This document shows, one piece after another, positions 51,663 to 61,510 of a stretch of 64,000 bases of DNA. Every line of letters begins with the position of its first letter. Position 1 is the stretch's first letter. Source of the DNA: Xanthomarina sp. F1114 (lineage in GTDB: Bacteria > Bacteroidota > Bacteroidia > Flavobacteriales > Flavobacteriaceae); the NCBI RefSeq assembly GCF_026410255.1, contig NZ_JAPMLL010000011.1, forward strand, positions 62,001 to 126,000, written 5' to 3'. A model generated the notes under the pieces. That model had not been told where the DNA came from. It did not search any database and saw only the letters and a program-made list of their open reading frames with translations. Both the position numbers and the translations under genes were made by a program.

Positions 51663-52754
51663 TTAAGTATGATTAATAGCTGTGTTAAATATAGCTATAT
51701 ATTGCTTAGAAACATTTTCAAGACTGAACAGTTTAACGTGATTTAAGGCATTTTCGACTAATTTATCTGCTAATTTTGTGTTAGTAGCTATTTCTATCAT
51801 GGCTTTTGCCAAATCTTCAGAGTTTTGAGGTTCTACCAAAATAGCTTCTTTTTGATGGCGAGTAAAATCCCTAACTCCAGTAACATTAGTTGAAACAATA
51901 GGTATGCCCACAGCTGCTGCTTCTAATAAAACCCTTGAAAAACCTTCCCTAAAAGTAGGTAATACAAAAGCATCTGAGGTTTCCAATAATTGTAAAACAT
52001 CGTTTCTAGCACCCAACAAGTCTACAATGTCTTCGTACTGATTAAGAATATCTTTATTTAGTTTTTTTGAATTTTCTTCAAGCGGTCCCACTATTAAATA
52101 CTTAAAGGAGTAGCCTTTATTGTTAATAATTCTAGCGGCCTCTAAGAGATTGATAATACCTTTTTCATAAACTAACCTGGCTACACAAATAAAAGTAAAT
52201 GGTTTGTTATTACGCTTCGCACGTTGTGAGATGAGTTTGAGTTCTATCCCACTACTTAATATTAAGCTACAATTGTTATTTGTAATAAGATTGTACTTTA
52301 AAAAGAGATCTTTGTCGTCTTCATTTTGAAAAATGGTAGTATAAACTCGGTTTTTGACAATAGTATGTAGAAAGACGTATACTTTCCTTAAAATGGCACT
52401 AGATAAAGATTTTGACATAAAAATTGTACCTAAACCAGTAACTGTTCTAGTAATGGGTGTTTTTGTTTTTAATTGTGAAAGTGGGACTAAAAACGCTGGT
52501 TTGGTATCGTAGGTATGAATTAGATCAAAATGGTTGTTTTTAAAAAAATCTTTCAACCATAATACAGTTTTTAAATCTGAAATAGGAGAGAAGCTTCTTT
52601 CTAAATTATATGAAACATAGTTAATAGGTTTAGGAAAATCTTGATTACTTGTTCCCACAATGGTGACTTGAAATCCCGCTTCAATTAAATATTGAGACAA
52701 AAGAATTCTTTTATGCACATCTTCGCCTCCAACTAAACAGATTTTTTTAACCAT
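51663..52754 (-). CDS. Glycosyltransferase, GT4/GT1-like (GT-B fold)
   Basis: 363 residues. The N-terminal domain starts KKICLVGGEDVHKRILLSQY. The C-terminal nucleotide-sugar domain has ICVARLVYEKGIINLLEA, LVLPTFREGFSRVLLEAAA (E-G-F and E-A-x) and VGIPIVSTNVTGVRD. It adds a sugar to the lipid-linked repeat. It lies 5 bp upstream of the aminotransferase gene. Donor and acceptor are unknown. Confidence 0.92.
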   Translation of the reverse strand: MVKKICLVGGEDVHKRILLSQYLIEAGFQVTIVGTSNQDFPKPINYVSYNLERSFSPISDLKTVLWLKDFFKNNHFDLIHTYDTKPAFLVPLSQLKTKTPITRTVTGLGTIFMSKSLSSAILRKVYVFLHTIVKNRVYTTIFQNEDDKDLFLKYNLITNNNCSLILSSGIELKLISQRAKRNNKPFTFICVARLVYEKGIINLLEAARIINNKGYSFKYLIVGPLEENSKKLNKDILNQYEDIVDLLGARNDVLQLLETSDAFVLPTFREGFSRVLLEAAAVGIPIVSTNVTGVRDFTRHQKEAILVEPQNSEDLAKAMIEIATNTKLADKLVENALNHVKLFSLENVSKQYIAIFNTAINHT

Positions 52755-52851
52755 ACATAGATTTTATTCTCAAATTTATAATAATAATTAACATATGCTT
52801 TCCGCATTTTGAAAAATATTATAAATTAGAAGAAGTAATAAAAATAACTCT

Positions 52852-53793
52852 ATGTTGAAAGTTGCTAGATATTTGTATCATCGTTCTTTTGTTGTTAATT
52901 TTATAATTAACAAATTGTTTTCCTTGCATCAATTTTATAGAATTCATTATATCGATGAAAAAAAATTTATTAAGCAGAATTATAAGAAAAGATTCCATAA
53001 AGAACTTAACTTGGAAAACCCAAAAACATTAAATGAGAAAATTAACTGGTTAAAATTAAATGATAGGAGAGATATACATACTATTTGTGCAGATAAAATT
53101 AGAGTTAGAGAATACGTAACCGAAAAAATAGGAAAGCAATTTTTAATTCCACTAGTTTTTAAAAGTTACGATATAAATGATTTAGTTCCTGCAAATTTGC
53201 CGGATAAACCATTTATTATTAAGACAAACCATGATAGCTCTGGAGGTGAAATTATCAGGGATAAGACTAAAGTAAATTGGAAAAAGCTTCATAAAAAATT
53301 TAGAAAATTATTAAGTAAAAATTATTATTATATTGGAAAAGAATGGCAGTACAAAAATATTAAACCAGGCATTTTAGTTGAGCAACTTTTAGTAGAAGAA
53401 AATGGACAAGTGCCGTTTGATTATAAATTTCATTGTTTTAATGGAAAAGTAGAGGTAATCCATGTAGATATCGATAGGTACTCGAATCATAAAAGAAATT
53501 GTTATAATCCTAAATGGGAATTACTACCTTTCACATGGTCTATGTGGAAAAATAATAAGCCATTGTGGCCTAATGGAAAGCATGTAGATAAACCTGTTCA
53601 ATTGGATAAAATGATTACTATTGCTGAGAGACTTAGTGAACCGTTTCCTTATGTCAGGATTGATTTATACGAGTTTGCTTCGGAAGTATTGTTTGGGGAA
53701 ATTACTTTTCATCATGGTAGTGGATTGGAAATAATTCACCCTAAAGAATGGGATTTGAAACTAGGAAACTTAGTAACTATTAATAAAGGCTAA
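52852..53793 (+). CDS. TupA-like ATP-grasp protein, copy 1
   Basis: 313 residues. The TupA-like ATP-grasp domain (PF14305 type) covers most of it: NPKTLNEKINWLK, CADKIRVREYV, FIIKTNHDSSGGEIIRDK and PFDYKFHCFNGKVEVIHVDI. It ends with the IDLYEFASEVLFGEITFHHGSG stretch. TupA is linked to teichuronopeptide synthesis, and ATP-grasp ligases form amide bonds, so this may attach an amino acid to a sugar. No metal or membrane motif is added. It lies on the plus strand within an otherwise minus-strand cluster. Its paralogue follows 12 bp later. Function is inferred. Confidence 0.85.
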   Translation: MLKVARYLYHRSFVVNFIINKLFSLHQFYRIHYIDEKKFIKQNYKKRFHKELNLENPKTLNEKINWLKLNDRRDIHTICADKIRVREYVTEKIGKQFLIPLVFKSYDINDLVPANLPDKPFIIKTNHDSSGGEIIRDKTKVNWKKLHKKFRKLLSKNYYYIGKEWQYKNIKPGILVEQLLVEENGQVPFDYKFHCFNGKVEVIHVDIDRYSNHKRNCYNPKWELLPFTWSMWKNNKPLWPNGKHVDKPVQLDKMITIAERLSEPFPYVRIDLYEFASEVLFGEITFHHGSGLEIIHPKEWDLKLGNLVTINKG

Positions 53794-53805
53794 TAAAAAA
53801 ATGTT

Positions 53806-54738
53806 GTGAAAAATATTATAAAAAAATTCTACTTAGAAACTTCATTTGGACCGTACCTAGTGCAACCATTTTTTGGTTTATATAATTATTTTAGATATAC
53901 ACGTGTGTCTGAAGACACAATGATGAATAAAGAGTTTAAGCGCAACTTTGGGTACAAACCCAATATAAAAAACCCAAAAACTTTTAACGAAAAACTACAA
54001 TGGCTGAAGCGAAACGACAGAACTGCTTTACATACTCAATGTGCTGATAAATATGCTGTAAGAGAATTTGTAAAAGATAAAATAGGAGAGAAGTATTTAA
54101 TTCCATTACATTTCCATACTTCAAATTTACGTGATATTAAACCAGAAAATATACCTGATTTCCCTGTTATAATTAAAAGTAATCACGATAGCTCGGGTGG
54201 TTCTATTATACTGGATAAAAAAAGTACGAATTGGACAGTAGTGCGAAATAAACTCTATAAGTCTTTTAAAATTAATTACTTCGACAAAAAGAAGGAGTGG
54301 CAATACAAGAATATAAAACCTCGAGTAATTGTTGAACAATTACTACAACATGAAGATGGTTCCATTCCATTTGATTATAAATTTCATTATTTTAATGGAG
54401 AACTTGCGTTTATTCAAGTAGATATTGATAGACAAATAGAACATAAAAGAAATCTATACGATAAAGATTGGAATTTTTTAGATGTTGAATGGGCATACAA
54501 AAATGGACCTCCGGTACCAAAACCATCTTGCTATGAAAAAATGAAAGAGATTTCAAAAATTTTGGCTCAAGGTTTTTATCATGTTAGAGTAGATTTATAC
54601 ACATTAAATGATAGTATTTATTTTGGAGAAATGACATTTCATTCAGAGTCTGGATTTGGACCTTTTAATCCGCCAGAATGGGATTTGAAGTTTGGAAATA
54701 TGTTAAGTTTACCGTCAGATGAAGTTGAAAAGACTTAA
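53806..54738 (+). CDS. TupA-like ATP-grasp protein, copy 2
   Basis: 310 residues, starting with GTG 53806. It has the same domain as copy 1: NPKTFNEKLQWLK, CADKYAVREFV, VIIKSNHDSSGGSIILDKK, FDYKFHYFNGELAFIQVDID and GEMTFHSESGFGPF. The pair differ most in the first 40 residues and in the region between the two ATP-binding halves. They could act on different steps or donors. It is followed by a convergent minus-strand block. Either copy might work with the AsnB-type enzyme downstream. Confidence 0.85.
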   Translation: MKNIIKKFYLETSFGPYLVQPFFGLYNYFRYTRVSEDTMMNKEFKRNFGYKPNIKNPKTFNEKLQWLKRNDRTALHTQCADKYAVREFVKDKIGEKYLIPLHFHTSNLRDIKPENIPDFPVIIKSNHDSSGGSIILDKKSTNWTVVRNKLYKSFKINYFDKKKEWQYKNIKPRVIVEQLLQHEDGSIPFDYKFHYFNGELAFIQVDIDRQIEHKRNLYDKDWNFLDVEWAYKNGPPVPKPSCYEKMKEISKILAQGFYHVRVDLYTLNDSIYFGEMTFHSESGFGPFNPPEWDLKFGNMLSLPSDEVEKT

Positions 54739-54815
54739 AAATAAAAAGTTGCTTCTATAAGGTTCTCTTACTTAAGAATAGTTATGATGCATAATTTGTA
54801 AACTCAACAACCTTA

Positions 54816-55973
54816 TTAGATACTTAAGATTAAATCTTTAAGCTGTAACCCCACCTTTTCTAAAGAATATTCTTGAGCTCGCGAATGTGCTAAACCTCCT
54901 AAACCAATACGCTCTGTGTTATTGTTCTGCAAAAACAGGATAGCTTTTGTTAAGCCTTCTATATCATTTACATTTATTAATAGGCCATATTTAGCCTTAT
55001 AAAAAGTACCTTTCTCAATAGCTATGGGTATGTTCTCGTTAAGTAATTCTAAAGGACCAGACATGCAATTTGTTGCAATTACAGGTAATCCTACAGACAT
55101 GGCTTCTAATAAAGCATTAGGAAAACCTTCTGTTAACGAGCTTAGTACAAAACAATGGTAGTTTTTTATTTTTTTATTTACCTCAAGAACATTTCCTTTA
55201 AAACTGACTCGGTTTTTTAAATTGTAATCTAAAGAAAGTTGCTCTAATTCAGGTTGTAAATCGCCATCACCATAAATATCTAAAACTATATTATCAGGTA
55301 AGTTTTTAAGGCTTTTTAAAATATGAATTTGATTTTTTACAGGTATTAATCGTCCTACTGTAGTTATTTTAAAACTTTCCTCCAACTGAGTATATGAATT
55401 TATTTGGGGCTCTTCATCTTCAATAATAATTGGGTTGTAAATAACACTTTTATCAATATTTACATTAAACTGATCCTTTAAATCTTGATTGATATACACA
55501 GAATTTGAAAATAATTTATCGCTTCTATTATAGAATAAGGGTATTAGAAAACTTGAAATTGTAGCGGTAAGTTTTGTGTTTTTATAGCGTTTTGAAGGGA
55601 AACATCTCTCGCTTATAATAGATTTTAACTTAGGATTAAACATTTTGGCTATCCCGGTCATCGCATTTTGACGAAGCATAAATGAAATAACAACTTCAAT
55701 ATTTTCCTCTTTTAGAACCTTATTATATTTAAATATAAATTTTAAATAATCTTTAAAGTGTTCTATTTTAGAACTTTTAAAAGATTCACCTTCTTTAGAG
55801 AGCTTAATTACCTTTATTTTATTAGATATTGGTAAGTCAATGATGTCGTATAAAAGAATTAAGGTGACATCGAAATATTTTGTGAGCTCGAAAGTTAGTA
55901 GGCTTACAACTTTTTCAGCACCTCCAAAACCTATAGCAGGCACAAAGAGAGCAATTTTCTTTTTGTTTGTCAT
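54816..55973 (-). CDS. Glycosyltransferase family 4-like protein
   Basis: 385 residues. GFGGAEKVVSLL is the start of the N-terminal domain. The C-terminal part carries FKITTVGRLIPVKNQI, FVLSSLTEGFPNALLEAMS and VGLPVIATNCMSGPLELL. It is a retaining-type GT-B enzyme. It is directly adjacent (no gap) to the GT upstream at 55974 and so in one operon. Sugar specificity is unknown. Confidence 0.93.
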   Translation of the reverse strand: MTNKKKIALFVPAIGFGGAEKVVSLLTFELTKYFDVTLILLYDIIDLPISNKIKVIKLSKEGESFKSSKIEHFKDYLKFIFKYNKVLKEENIEVVISFMLRQNAMTGIAKMFNPKLKSIISERCFPSKRYKNTKLTATISSFLIPLFYNRSDKLFSNSVYINQDLKDQFNVNIDKSVIYNPIIIEDEEPQINSYTQLEESFKITTVGRLIPVKNQIHILKSLKNLPDNIVLDIYGDGDLQPELEQLSLDYNLKNRVSFKGNVLEVNKKIKNYHCFVLSSLTEGFPNALLEAMSVGLPVIATNCMSGPLELLNENIPIAIEKGTFYKAKYGLLINVNDIEGLTKAILFLQNNNTERIGLGGLAHSRAQEYSLEKVGLQLKDLILSI

Positions 55974-57062
55974 TTAATTTGAGTTACTCAAATTTAGAAA
56001 TAAACTTTCATATTTAGAAATTATTTTCTTTTTATTAAATCGTTCTACTACAATGTTTCTCACGGTTTCTGGAATGAAAGGATAGTTTGAGTTAATAGCG
56101 TTCAGATAATCTAAATAAGCTTCCTTAGTATTGGCAATATAACCATTCTTACCAACTTCTATAATTTCATCTAAACCTCCAGGTGCATTAAATGCTAAAA
56201 CAGGTGTGCCAACCACACAACTTTCAATAAGAACATTTGGAAAACCTTCCACATAAGAACCTTGTAAAAATAAATGACTGTTAATTAAATGCTTATCTAC
56301 ATCTTTTGTATATTCTATATAAGTAACTTGGTCTTGTATTCCAGCTTTGTCAATTGCTTTAAAAACATTTTCTTTTTCAACACCCTTTCCAATAAGTGTA
56401 TAATGAAAATCGAAGTCGAGTTCAGCTAGTGCTTCAATAATTCTAAGATGACCTTTTTCTTTACTTAAACGACCAATACTAATAAACCTAATTGTTTCAT
56501 TTTTGGTTTTGGTATTAGGTTTCAACTCAAAATTATTAGTAATGGGGTTATTAATAAGTGCTGTTTTTTCTTCAGGAATATTAAAATAATTGATAACATC
56601 TGCTTTCATGTCTTTAGACTGACACAAAATACAATCCACTAAGTTGTATGAAAAAGTAATAAGCTTTTCTGAATAAAATATAGAAGAAGAGGTGTTATAC
56701 TTATTTAATACACTAAGAACATTAGCTTCACGAGCAACAAATTTGGTATGTTTAAAAAAAGGAGACATGGAGGCTATTATCATATTTAAATGAACTATAG
56801 AGCTAATAACTACATCTGGTTTTTCTTTTTTTAAAAACTTAAATATTGAAAAGTAGGCCTTTAAAACTCTTGGCTTATTTAAATAAACAATATTTAAATT
56901 ATCTAATTTATATACCGTATTTTTTTCAAAACCTGTAACTAACAAAGTGGTGTTAAACTTGTCTTGATTTAAATTTTGAGCAACAAAAGATAGGATGCGT
57001 TCTGCTCCACCAGCTGCTAACGAAGGAATTATGAAAATAATATTTAGTTTTTCTTTTTTCAT
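55974..57062 (-). CDS. Glycosyltransferase family 4-like protein
   Basis: 362 residues. N-terminal FIIPSLAAGGAERILSF and C-terminal FISIGRLSKEKGHLRIIEAL, LFLQGSYVEGFPNVLIESC and VGTPVLAFNAPGGLDEI. It overlaps the AsnB-type gene by 4 bp. Similar to the gene at 54816 but clearly diverged. Probably adds another sugar of the repeat unit. Confidence 0.93.
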   Translation of the reverse strand: MKKEKLNIIFIIPSLAAGGAERILSFVAQNLNQDKFNTTLLVTGFEKNTVYKLDNLNIVYLNKPRVLKAYFSIFKFLKKEKPDVVISSIVHLNMIIASMSPFFKHTKFVAREANVLSVLNKYNTSSSIFYSEKLITFSYNLVDCILCQSKDMKADVINYFNIPEEKTALINNPITNNFELKPNTKTKNETIRFISIGRLSKEKGHLRIIEALAELDFDFHYTLIGKGVEKENVFKAIDKAGIQDQVTYIEYTKDVDKHLINSHLFLQGSYVEGFPNVLIESCVVGTPVLAFNAPGGLDEIIEVGKNGYIANTKEAYLDYLNAINSNYPFIPETVRNIVVERFNKKKIISKYESLFLNLSNSN

Positions 57063-58906
57063 TCTATTTTATAGCCTTTACCATTATTATCTAACCATTG
57101 TTTTAATACCAAAACCTGCCAAATGACCCAAAATCTATTCCAAGAACCTTCCATGTGTTGTTTTATATATTTAGTAATTATATGTGGATTAATACAAGGA
57201 ATCTCTTTTAAGTTTTCTTCACTCAACTCCGTAAGAACATATTCTTTTAAATCATTTCTAAACCATTCTGAGAGTGGAATGGCAAAGCCTGATTTAGGTC
57301 TATCGAATATTTCTTTTGGTACATATTTATAAAGCACCTCTTTTAAGATGCGCTTCTGATTTTTGCCTTTAATCTTAAACGATGTAGGTAAAGTTCTTCC
57401 AAACTCGACAACTCTATAGTCTAAAAGTGGAGACCTTGATTCTAAAGAAAACGCCATGGTTGCACGATCTACCTTAGTGTTAATATCCCAATTAAGATAG
57501 GTTTTTAAATCAAAATCTGATACCCGTTCCATTAAATTTTTATGAGTATGCTTTAAATATTTTACTTCGTCTAAATCTAACAAGTCTAAGTTACTATCTA
57601 TCCAAGACGTATCTAACTTAGTCATTGAAGCCAAATAAGCTTCATTGGTGTTTTTAAAAGTAATTGCGTTGGCTATGGTTTTTAACCTATAATTAGAGGA
57701 TAAATTAAGAATTTTTGCGCAAACTTTTCTTAAAAATAATGGTAATATATTCACTTTCGCACCTGTTCTTATCCAATGATATCTGTGATAACCTATAAAA
57801 TTTTCATCTCCAGCGTCGCCTGAAAGTGCTACAGTTACATGTTCTTTAGTATGCTTGGCTAATAACATAGAAGGAATAGCGGACGAATCTGAAAAAGGCT
57901 CATCATAGTAATAGCAAAAGTTCTTAATTAGATCTTTACCTTCTTTATAATTACATTTTATTACATGATGTTCCGTATCTAAATGATTAGCCACTTGCTG
58001 AGCATATTCACTTTCATCAAAACCATCTTCTTCAAATTTCACTGAAAATGTTTTTACCTTACTGTTTGTGCTTTTAGTTGCTAAAGCAGCAATAAGAGAA
58101 GAGTCTATTCCTCCAGAAAGAAAAATGCCAACAGGAACATCAGCAAATAGCCTTAGCTTAACGGAGTCTTTTAAAATGGTATCTAGATTGTTTACTGCCT
58201 GATTGAAATTTCCTGAATAAATATTTTTGCCTTTATAATCGATATCCCAATACTCTTTATCCTTAAACTCACCTGTATTTAAATTATAAGTAAATAGATG
58301 TCCAGCACGAAGCTTTTTTATTTGGTTGAAAATAGAATATGGATCTGGAATAACACTCCAACCTAAATAAAGTGTCACAGCTTTTTTTGAAATCGTGAGG
58401 TTGTTATGATGTAACTGAATAACGGAAAGCTGACTAGCAAACTCAAATTCTTTACCATTATGATAATAATAAAAGGGTTTTTGGCCTAATCTATCCCTTG
58501 CACCAAAAAATATATTTTTGGTTTCATCGAAAATAACAAAAGCAAACATGCCATTAAAATGATTAACACATGCTTCGCCATATTCTAAATAAGCAGCACA
58601 AATAACCTCTGTATCGCTAGTGGTCTGAAATTCATATCCTTTTTTAATTAAGACTTTTTTAATATCTAGAAAATTATAAATCTCCCCATTAAAAACTAGA
58701 TGGATGCTGTCTTTATATGTAAATGGTTGGTCTGCACGTTCGTCTAAGTCTATTATGGCTAATCTGTTGTGTCCAAATACTACTTGTTCCTCTACTCCGA
58801 AATGTTTAAACTTTAACCTGTCTGGACCTCTAAATTTTGTACGTTCAAGTTTTTCTTTAATTTGAGAGTTACTGTATTGGATTGTAGAGCCGTAAATTCC
58901 GCACAT
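57059..58906 (-). CDS. Asparagine synthetase (glutamine-hydrolysing) homologue
   Basis: 615 residues. The N-terminal MCGIYGS supplies the class II glutamine amidotransferase nucleophile C2; GHNRLAIIDL and FNGEIYN follow. The C-terminal synthetase part has the PP-loop FLSGGIDSSLIAALA and ALSGDAGDENFIGYHRY. Enzymes of this type either make asparagine or amidate sugar uronates or amino acids in polysaccharide clusters; placed between glycosyltransferases and a polymerase, the latter is likely. Overlaps the next GT by 4 bp. Confidence 0.92.
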   Translation of the reverse strand: MCGIYGSTIQYSNSQIKEKLERTKFRGPDRLKFKHFGVEEQVVFGHNRLAIIDLDERADQPFTYKDSIHLVFNGEIYNFLDIKKVLIKKGYEFQTTSDTEVICAAYLEYGEACVNHFNGMFAFVIFDETKNIFFGARDRLGQKPFYYYHNGKEFEFASQLSVIQLHHNNLTISKKAVTLYLGWSVIPDPYSIFNQIKKLRAGHLFTYNLNTGEFKDKEYWDIDYKGKNIYSGNFNQAVNNLDTILKDSVKLRLFADVPVGIFLSGGIDSSLIAALATKSTNSKVKTFSVKFEEDGFDESEYAQQVANHLDTEHHVIKCNYKEGKDLIKNFCYYYDEPFSDSSAIPSMLLAKHTKEHVTVALSGDAGDENFIGYHRYHWIRTGAKVNILPLFLRKVCAKILNLSSNYRLKTIANAITFKNTNEAYLASMTKLDTSWIDSNLDLLDLDEVKYLKHTHKNLMERVSDFDLKTYLNWDINTKVDRATMAFSLESRSPLLDYRVVEFGRTLPTSFKIKGKNQKRILKEVLYKYVPKEIFDRPKSGFAIPLSEWFRNDLKEYVLTELSEENLKEIPCINPHIITKYIKQHMEGSWNRFWVIWQVLVLKQWLDNNGKGYKIE

Positions 58907-59033
58907 AAATTTATAGGTTTATTGGGTTATTTTGTTTTGTTTGTTGCCTTTAACTATGACAGAAATTAGATTTTTTCCACAATATAGAACATGTATACTT
59001 CGAGTATTTATTATTATCCATATCATAATCAAT

Positions 59034-60167
59034 TTAGTTTTCTGTGTGTATATTACTGTTTTCTGAATATATGGATTCTGTTGTAGCTTTACTAACTAGT
59101 CGATAGAGCCATATGGATAAGAATAATAATAAATAGTTATCAAAAAAATTATGTGAGACAAGTAAGAAAGTCATTAGAATAAAAGCTAAACACACATATT
59201 CAATATTTATTTTGAGAAATTTCAGACTTTTTAAAAACAAGCTGGTGTAGCAGAAAATAAACATTAAAAAAACAATAAATCCTGCTTCTCCCAATACTAA
59301 TAAATATGTATTGTGCACTCCCGTTTGTACACCCACAGTGTTGTAGTCTCTACCATGTAGTGTTTTATACCCTTTACCGGTTACTACATTTTCTAATATA
59401 ACATCAGTATATAAAGCCCAAGTTTCAGTTCTAGAGCCTCTAGATATTGTTTCTGTTTCTACGTGATCACTATTAAAAAGACTTTTAAATGCATCAAATC
59501 TTTCTGTGTTTAATTGAAGAACAGAAGATAAAGCTAAAATAAGTACAACCCCAAAAGACCCTGCAAGTAAACCTATTCCATTTTTAATATTACTCGATAT
59601 AGCAATTAAATTAATAATCACTAACAGTAAAATAAAATATCTGGACAATGTCATGATTCCTGCGATAACAATAATAAGTTGGAGACCTAATTTGGTGATT
59701 CTGTGTTTTATTGTAAATGAAAGACTAAATGCAGCTAAACAAGTGAGTCCTGCTCTGTTTGGATTTAAATAGAGCCCACCATAACGTCCATAATCAGTAG
59801 AAAACAGTACGGCATTAATAATAACTGATATTGTTCCTATAAGCATAAAAACACCTAACTCTTTAGAACTTGTATCTTTAATTAGAGATGTACCACCCAG
59901 TATAAAAATAAAAAACTTTATTACATCAATAAAATAATCTCTAGTATCACCAATATAGTTAAAACCAGATATTAAAAAATAAGAAACCCCTATGAGTATA
60001 AAAATTAGAGGAGGGGCTTCTTTTTTGCTTAAAAAGAAATATAGAATAATACTGCTAAATAACAAGGCGCTTAGTAAACTACCAACCGTAGACCCAAAGG
60101 CATAAACACCAAAAGTGGGTAAGTTTAATAAAATTAAAGCAAGAGTAAAATATTTTAAAAAAATCAT
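59034..60167 (-). CDS. O-antigen polymerase/ligase-like membrane protein (Wzy candidate)
   Basis: 377 residues with about 10-11 membrane helices. A long soluble loop near residues 225-270 (TETISRGSRTETWALYTDVI and GVHNTYLLVLGEAG) has the H-N-x-Y-L motif of O-antigen ligase/polymerase proteins. It joins repeat units in the periplasm, or ligates them to lipid A-core. Only one such protein is seen, so polymerase is preferred. It overlaps the flippase gene by 4 bp. Confidence 0.85.
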   Translation of the reverse strand: MIFLKYFTLALILLNLPTFGVYAFGSTVGSLLSALLFSSIILYFFLSKKEAPPLIFILIGVSYFLISGFNYIGDTRDYFIDVIKFFIFILGGTSLIKDTSSKELGVFMLIGTISVIINAVLFSTDYGRYGGLYLNPNRAGLTCLAAFSLSFTIKHRITKLGLQLIIVIAGIMTLSRYFILLLVIINLIAISSNIKNGIGLLAGSFGVVLILALSSVLQLNTERFDAFKSLFNSDHVETETISRGSRTETWALYTDVILENVVTGKGYKTLHGRDYNTVGVQTGVHNTYLLVLGEAGFIVFLMFIFCYTSLFLKSLKFLKINIEYVCLAFILMTFLLVSHNFFDNYLLLFLSIWLYRLVSKATTESIYSENSNIHTEN

Positions 60168-61507
60168 CCTCTTTTAATTAAATAACGTTGTTTAGTAGTA
60201 TACTTTAGTAGTACCATACTTCTTACTATTTGTAGGATTATTGTACTAAAAGCTATGCCAAATACACCATAAATTTTAAGTAAAATATAGTCTAATAATA
60301 TATTTAATAACATACTAAAAAAAGAAACATAAGCCATAAAAGAGTTCCTGTTAATACTAGTTAAGAAACGAACAATTATATTTCCGCATATAGTAAACGG
60401 AATTCCGCATAAAAATATAATTTGTATTTTAGAAACAATGATTGTATCATTAGATGTGAATTCATTTCTTTCAAAAATAAGCTCAACTAAAGAAGACGAA
60501 AATAGTATAATTGGGATAATAACAATTAATAACCCGATAAACAGCCATTTAAGAATGTTATAAAGCTCTTTAAAGGCCATATCTCTATTGTCTAAAGTTA
60601 ATTTTGAAAAATACGGAAGCAGTACATTTCCCATAGCAATGATTATAATAGTAGTAAAAAAAGCAGGGATTTTTAAACCATAGTTTAGGGCTGCAACAGA
60701 ACCAATAACTAGTTGCGCTGCAAAAAATTGATCTGTTACGGGTATTAATCCTGTTAAAAACCCGGAAGATGCTTTCGCTGGAAGTTGATTAAGCATCATT
60801 CTTGTTCCATGACTTTTAAAATCTGGCTTCCTAAATTTTAAAATATGTTTAAATTTAGCCACTATAAATAGAAATAAAAACTCTAAAATACTTCCTATTA
60901 ACATTCCTAAGGCAAGTACTCTTTCTTGAAAATAGTCTTTAAAAAACAATAATAAAGTAATCATTGAAATAGAGGTGAAGATCGGATATAAAGTTGCGTA
61001 TTTAAATTCGTTATGTACGTTTAGCAATCCACTTATTAGCGAAGACATCCCCCAAAACAGAATACAGGGTAATAAATAGGAAAACTGAAGTTTTATAAGG
61101 TTATAATATAAATCCGTGTGATTTGGAAATAGTATTTTTAAAAAAGTATTTGTAATTAAAAATGCAATTATCATAAAAAATAACGACATAAAAATTGTTA
61201 TAAGCAGGCTAGTGGTTTGAATTGAACCTACTGAAGCCCCTGCCTTTTGCTCTGCTACATAATTAGGAATAAAAACCGATTTAAAAGCAACTAAAAATAC
61301 TTGATAAATAAAGCCGGGAACTAATGCTGCAATAAAGAAAGTGTCTAATAATTCTGATAGTCCAAAACTACCTGCCACTATAATTTCTTTATAAAAGCCT
61401 AGTCCTTTAACAAGTAGAGTTATAAATGCTACAGTTATAATGTTAATAATTGTAGGGTTTTTTCTTAGGGACCGTAAGAATGTTTTTATGTGCTTTAGTT
61501 TATTCAC
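60164..61507 (-). CDS. MurJ/MviN-like lipid-linked oligosaccharide flippase (Wzx role)
   Basis: 447 residues with about 13-14 membrane helices. The text resembles the MurJ/MviN branch (KEIIVAGSFGLSELLDTFFI, AALVPGFIYQVF and KSVFIPNYVAEQ) rather than the classical Wzx branch. In this position it most likely flips the undecaprenyl-linked repeat unit. It starts with GTG 61507. It lies 4 bp from the GT2 gene and overlaps the polymerase gene. A second housekeeping MurJ should be elsewhere. Confidence 0.87.
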   Translation of the reverse strand: MNKLKHIKTFLRSLRKNPTIINIITVAFITLLVKGLGFYKEIIVAGSFGLSELLDTFFIAALVPGFIYQVFLVAFKSVFIPNYVAEQKAGASVGSIQTTSLLITIFMSLFFMIIAFLITNTFLKILFPNHTDLYYNLIKLQFSYLLPCILFWGMSSLISGLLNVHNEFKYATLYPIFTSISMITLLLFFKDYFQERVLALGMLIGSILEFLFLFIVAKFKHILKFRKPDFKSHGTRMMLNQLPAKASSGFLTGLIPVTDQFFAAQLVIGSVAALNYGLKIPAFFTTIIIIAMGNVLLPYFSKLTLDNRDMAFKELYNILKWLFIGLLIVIIPIILFSSSLVELIFERNEFTSNDTIIVSKIQIIFLCGIPFTICGNIIVRFLTSINRNSFMAYVSFFSMLLNILLDYILLKIYGVFGIAFSTIILQIVRSMVLLKYTTKQRYLIKRG

Positions 61508-61510
61508 TAG

